DNA of 64,000 bases from Phorcus lineatus (taxonomy: Eukaryota > Mollusca > Gastropoda > Trochida > Trochidae), in assembly GCA_921293015.1 (NCBI GenBank), contig OV121086.1, forward strand, positions 38,687,194 to 38,751,193, in the 5' to 3' direction. Shown one piece after another: positions 61,001 through 64,000 of this stretch (the stretch's first letter is position 1; every line of letters begins with the position of its first letter). Below the pieces are notes generated by a model. It was not told where the DNA came from, did no database searches, and saw only the letters and a program-made list of their open reading frames with translations. The position numbers and the translations under genes were made by a program.

Positions 61001-63530
61001 TCGAAGGTATATTATTAGTTACATAGATGATGTAATTGCATACTTTGCGGCTGTCCAGAGTGTTGATGCTATTCCACACCACGGACAAATTGCACCCAGA
61101 GGACCCAAAATACAAGCAAATCCAAAATCTAATCCAGCTTTGATGCCTCCCAGAAACCCACTGCTTGTTCCCAGTCCATAGGTAGCGGTGGCACATCCGC
61201 CTAACGGATGGAAACCGAGGGCGCAATCCTTGATCAGACTTGTAGCGCAGTCACAGGAGAGAGGAGTCACCGGGTTATAGACAACCACTGAACTAGAAGG
61301 TCGTGAAGATCCACCACCTCCTGTTACAGGTGATAAAAGTAAAACATGTTAGTCATTGAAAACAAAAGGAGATAATCATTATATAATTGACTCATACGTC
61401 CGCGTTTCTTGGGTTGAAATGGTTAATCTTTATAAGTGTAGTGAGTGAGTTATTGTGTAACGCCGCTTGGGCAATATTTCAGCCATTAGCGGCCTTTATA
61501 AGTATGAAGCAATCTTATTCATTTTAAGCTTGTGACAGGGTGGCATGGTTATTCGGATGATTCTTTTTCAAGGAGGAAATGCTTATAAGCTAGAAACTTA
61601 ATTCCTTTTAAAACATTGAGTTATTGGCTCTGTAGCTCATTAGTTTTTGAATAGTATGATGTTGAAGATTATTTACATCACCAAACATTACAAGGATTGC
61701 CAAGTGTCAGTGCATGAATCAAGGTGACTTAACGTTAACGAAAATTGCTAAAACCGTACGATATTCCTTTCTGCACCAAGCCAACCCACACGACTACCTA
61801 TCCCAAATACACATTAACCCAAATGCCAACACCTTTCTTCCCGACCACTGAATGCACATCAGTTAAGACACAGGGGTGCTAGATGCCAGGTGTAGGTTTC
61901 CCCAACCAATACAATTATATCACCAAATACACATATATAAAACACATCTATGAATGAAATCGAAAGGTACCAGGTATCCGGTGACTGATCTACAAATTCA
62001 TTGATCATGCAAAGAGAAATATATCAGGAGTTTTATTATGCTTTCAAATGAGCAATGGACACGATATCACAATTCAAATTATTACCTAAGAGATCATCTC
62101 AATATCTTCATATAATGCATGTTCTAAAAACGGAAGTATTGCACAGTGAATACACCACATATATCAAAATCAAGTGTTAGCCAGTAACATGGCAATGAGC
62201 TCGGCCGCTACAATGCCAATACAGTGCTACAATGATACAGTGCGTGGCAATTTGTACACTTTTAATTACTTCCTTTGCTGTTTCATCACCTTACGTTGCC
62301 ATGAAGGAGTTGTTCCATTGGTTCCATGTTAAAACATTGTGTATTTTCTACGCGCGCCCTATTGCTTCCTTCCTCTTTTTTTTATTTGCGACCGAACTAC
62401 AAATCGTTAAAAACTAATGGTAATTGCCATATAATCCAACATTTTTTTCACATTTTCAACAATAGTAACTACCTTTATTAATCACAATTTCTCCCTGTTT
62501 CTGCTATTTTGAAAGATTGCGAAATGTCGCTTCAGTCTGACAGATGACGTATCGGCTTATTGGGCTTAAAATAGACACAGGCATTCCCTTATTTGGACAG
62601 AGGAAAGACGTGTCGGTCGATGCTGAAATTCCCCTCTACGATTCACACTTACCAAACGCGAGATTCAAATAGCTGATTGTCAAAGGATATCGCCACGCAC
62701 TGTAAATTTACTAGTTTTCATCATTTTGTATCTTTTGTTAACCTAACTAGAAAATATTTGTCAAACAATTGAATAAAAGAGAAGAGTTATACAAAGAAAC
62801 GATTTCAAAGGTGATGTTCGTGTTTGTTCTCCCCCAATATGAACTGTCTATAAATTCGGGGATGTTGGGTGCTCCTATTTAGGGAATTTCACGTTAACAA
62901 AAGTTTGAAACGTGGTCAAACTGTGGTCACCATTAAGAAGAAGTGTCTGTCTGTGCATTTCCGAAATGAAAACTGTCACCACATTTAGGGCAATCGGTGC
63001 AGTGATTCATACGATATCACATTAAGAAGCGATGATGTCAGGCCAAAATCTACAAATTTGAAACCCGTAGATGCAAAGTACATCTCCAAATAATGTTTAG
63101 CTTTGGCGGAACAGTTGCTCTGGAAAGGTCTGAATTATGCTCTTTACGGTAGTAGGGCAAACCCACACAAATTACATAATTCTTTCTCATTAAATTAGGT
63201 ACAAAATATGTTTAAAAAAGTGTGGATTTCACAAAGATTCAAACGGCTTTTTCTCTCCTTACCCCATGTGCTAACGTATCCACCGCCTCCACCGCCTCCA
63301 CCGCCACCGCCGCCGCCGCCGCCGCAAGGCAGTGGAGGTCGACCCGGATACTGTCTGGACAGGGTGATGTCTTGTCCTCCTGTCCTTGTTTCCCCACAGA
63401 AGTAGTCGTAAAGCATCTTTAGACCACATGCTGACTGGGCAAAATTCCTCTTCACACGGCTCTTCAGAGTCACTGTCACTGGAACAATGATGCTAGTGTT
63501 GGCGGGCACATCTCCTATTGGATCAACCGT
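56238..63530 (-). CDS. Secreted/surface protein with cadherin-like repeat, mucin stalk and probable GPI tail (3' part, six exons)
   Basis: Six exons join in frame to 998 codons and a TAA stop: 63530-63263, 61320-61023, 59953-59807, 59616-59328, 58577-58382, 58036-56238. All five introns are GT-AG (donors GTAAGG, GTAACT, GTACGT, GTCAGT, GTAAGT) and every codon phase fits. Counting from the first visible residue: RVKR at 25-28, a 15-Gly tract ending near 84, a Cys/Gly-rich hydrophobic block at about 110-190 with CPWC, RRRR at 202-205, a beta-rich region of unknown family at about 400-765 with HELVH at 608-612, one cadherin-like repeat at about 768-859, a Ser/Thr-rich stalk at 860-974, and a short hydrophobic tail at 979-992. 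The first exon starts with phase 0 and no Met context, so the 5' end lies beyond 64000. Function is not known; adhesion or matrix attachment is inferred from architecture. Confidence 0.88.
56658..56933 (-). other. Cadherin-like repeat within the surface protein
   Basis: About 92 residues with the cadherin order: an A.ES.YEVEV strand, VSATDRDQNS (a DXD calcium ligand pair), a LQFTV strand, FSIDEITGEI (the F.ID..TG.I signature), YEFSVSVTDSG and a final VVVTITDG strand. The LDRE Glu motif is not clear, so calcium binding may be partial. Confidence 0.85.
58382..58577 (-). CDS. Surface-protein exon 5
   Basis: The acceptor TACTCCATAG precedes GGCGGGAAAG and the donor is CTATTG|GTAAGT. It encodes GGKDEGVCAKVRVRIVQELV, LTRDAFNARLEMENGELSAL and QNINVTVYIRPTYGDGTYTN. 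The alternating hydrophobic pattern of INVTVYIRP suggests a beta domain that continues in the next exon. Confidence 0.9.
59328..59616 (-). CDS. Surface-protein exon 4
   Basis: The acceptor TTATTACAG precedes GTTCAATGTG and the donor is AAACAG|GTCAGT. It encodes FNVYDNSWMNPFNLALAEDS, VEGQFLSESEIISITAPLNA, then TLVPTVRNFLLRWNKTVSAW and a Ser/Gln-rich end, DSAKQ. No Cys. Likely alpha-helical in part (FLLRWNKTVSAWEDG; SEQFQADMDSAKQ). One possible N-glycosylation site (NAT) and one NKT. Confidence 0.9.
59807..59953 (-). CDS. Surface-protein exon 3 (RRRR processing site)
   Basis: The acceptor CTTCACAG precedes CTGCTTATAC and the donor is AAAT|GTACGT. It encodes CLYYANENCNSNRRRRATDS then EVSQGLLTSNGPMRNYLTMM and KEIYGGEEM across the next junction. 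Four consecutive Arg codons at 59905-59916 follow two Cys and precede a polar segment, a typical setting for furin-type cleavage. Confidence 0.88.
61023..61320 (-). CDS. Surface-protein exon 2 (Cys/Gly-rich hydrophobic block)
   Basis: The acceptor CCTGTAACAG precedes GAGGTGGTGG and the donor is TCTAT|GTAACT. It continues the Gly-rich linker (GGGGSSRPSSS), then VVYNPVTPLSCDCATSLIKD and a hydrophobic, Gly-rich stretch (GFLGGIKAGLDFGFACILGP) followed by LGAICPWCGIAS. Seven Cys, including a CPWC pair. The hydrophobic run could be a membrane segment or a disulfide-tied core; the CPWC pair is not in a thioredoxin-like context. Confidence 0.88.
61321..63262 (-). other. Largest intron of the surface-protein gene
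   Basis: A 1,942-bp GT-AG intron. It contains the vetigastropod-type repeat at 61437-61500 in antisense orientation. No additional exon fits the phase between the flanking exons, which already join cleanly inside a Gly-rich linker. Confidence 0.7.
61437..61500 (+). repeat. Vetigastropod-type repeat in an intron
   Basis: GTAGTGAGTGAGTTATTGTGTAACGCCGC, then GGGCAATATTTCAGCC. This is the best-preserved short copy in the window. It sits within the 1.9-kb intron of the surface-protein gene and is antisense to it. Confidence 0.7.
63263..63530 (-). CDS. Surface-protein exon 1 of those visible (RVKR site, poly-Gly)
   Basis: The acceptor TTGGTTCCAG precedes ACGGTTGATCC and the donor is TGGG|GTAAGG. 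It encodes 89 residues plus one base. It begins TVDPIGDVPANTS, continues through KSRVKRNFAQSACGLKMLYD and ends with 15 consecutive Gly codons (63279-63323) and YVSTWG. RVKR fits a furin-type consensus. The Gly tract is encoded by mixed GGC/GGT/GGA codons and reads as poly-Pro on the opposite strand, which is an artefact. The upstream exon lies outside the window. Confidence 0.85.
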
Positions 63531-64000
63531 CTGGAACCAAAAAATATAGATTACTACTACTCAATATGCATAGTCATTCAGTTGAGTAAGAACGGTTTAA
63601 GGGGTGGTGATTTTTTGTGAGAGCAGGGGTTGCTCCTAAAGTATTTTTAGAATGAGAATTATGTGTTGTTTGCTAAGTGGGGGCCCAATGATTTTTTAAG
63701 GATGGCTCCTCAAAGATTCCAATATAGTTTTATTATTCTGAATCAACTATCACGGAGATACGCTGTTCCCACCTATCCGTTCATCTAATGACGTCAGAAG
63801 ATGTAAACACTGTGACCCTAATCTGGACGCAGGAACACTTTTTTGAACACGTCAAACCTGGTCATAAGGTTTGATCGATCAGTGATAATTCTTCCAGACT
63901 TAATATGTGTATCCCTTTAAATAAGAGCTTTTATATGATTCCATCATTATTGACCTTTTGACCTTGACCTTGACCTTGGTTGGGTTGGTATTTCCAAAAA
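63531..64000 (-). other. Upstream intron of the surface-protein gene, cut by the window edge
   Basis: No further exon is seen before the edge. The last 50 bases hold a tandem of TGACCTT units. Confidence 0.6.
63951..63978. repeat. Tandem TGACCTT / AAGGTCA motifs
   Basis: TGACCTT at 63951, then three overlapping units TGACCTTGACCTTGACCTT from 63959. On the other strand each reads AAGGTCA, the half-site used by nuclear receptors (TCAAGGTCA for ERR-like monomers). It could be simple sequence. Confidence 0.6.

Noticed and set aside
63208-63422. Plus-strand frames with poly-Pro or poly-Ala/Ser-Thr runs
   Set aside because: They are the antisense of the 15-Gly tract in a well-supported minus-strand exon.
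1-64000. CRISPR arrays, operons or bacterial insertion sequences
   Set aside because: None seen; the introns, repeat types and AT-rich intergenic DNA are those of an animal genome.

Overview
This window is animal nuclear DNA. It is AT-rich (roughly one third GC by eye) and intron-rich, with GT-AG introns, AATAAA signals, microsatellites and decayed transposons, and no operons or prokaryotic gene packing. Several copies of a dispersed repeat that begins with GTGAGTGAGT and continues into TTAACGCCGC...CAATATTTCAGC resemble, from memory, the repeat that is abundant in vetigastropod snails (abalone, top shells). My best guess is a marine gastropod mollusc; I cannot confirm the species.

Layout. 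(1) 1-5992 is bounded by a 334-bp inverted repeat with 5 mismatches and no gaps. The left arm is cut by the window edge. Each arm carries the same short start-codon-proximal reading frame pointing outward. Between the arms lies a small four-exon gene candidate on the + strand (about 618-2917) with clean splice sites. One reading has an in-frame TGA and the other is fully open. (2) 6290-17700 is repeat-rich: a broken pogo/Tigger-like transposase, tRNA-derived SINE-like units, the GAGTGAGT repeat, a broken Tc1/mariner transposase, a 146-bp foldback and a 2.3-kb TTAA-flanked non-autonomous DNA transposon. (3) 17.7-33.5 kb is mostly AT-rich sequence without recognisable genes. It holds a foldback, a 130-bp direct repeat, an old pair of 0.3-0.4-kb duplicated blocks and a possible solo LTR. 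(4) 33.5-35.1 kb holds three foldbacks, a 35-bp tandem repeat and a cluster of TGACGTCA sites, followed by a good candidate first coding exon. (5) 35-56 kb is largely intergenic or intronic, with a second Tc1-type remnant, an isolated Cys-rich exon candidate, a GA microsatellite and two more hairpins.

(6) The only confidently called gene is on the minus strand at 56238-63530. It is the 3' part of a multi-exon gene whose 5' end lies beyond the right edge. Six exons join in frame through five GT-AG introns into 998 codons plus a stop. The visible product is a secreted or surface protein: a segment with an RVKR site, a 15-Gly tract, a Cys/Gly-rich hydrophobic block with CPWC, an RRRR dibasic site, a long beta-rich region of unknown family containing HELVH, one cadherin-like repeat, a Ser/Thr-rich mucin-like stalk, and a short hydrophobic tail that suits GPI anchoring. 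No function can be assigned beyond cell-surface or extracellular adhesion architecture.

No bacterial genes, CRISPR arrays, intact tRNAs or rRNAs are visible. Splice junctions were placed by eye from codon phase and consensus sites, and homology statements come from memory of families, not from a search.
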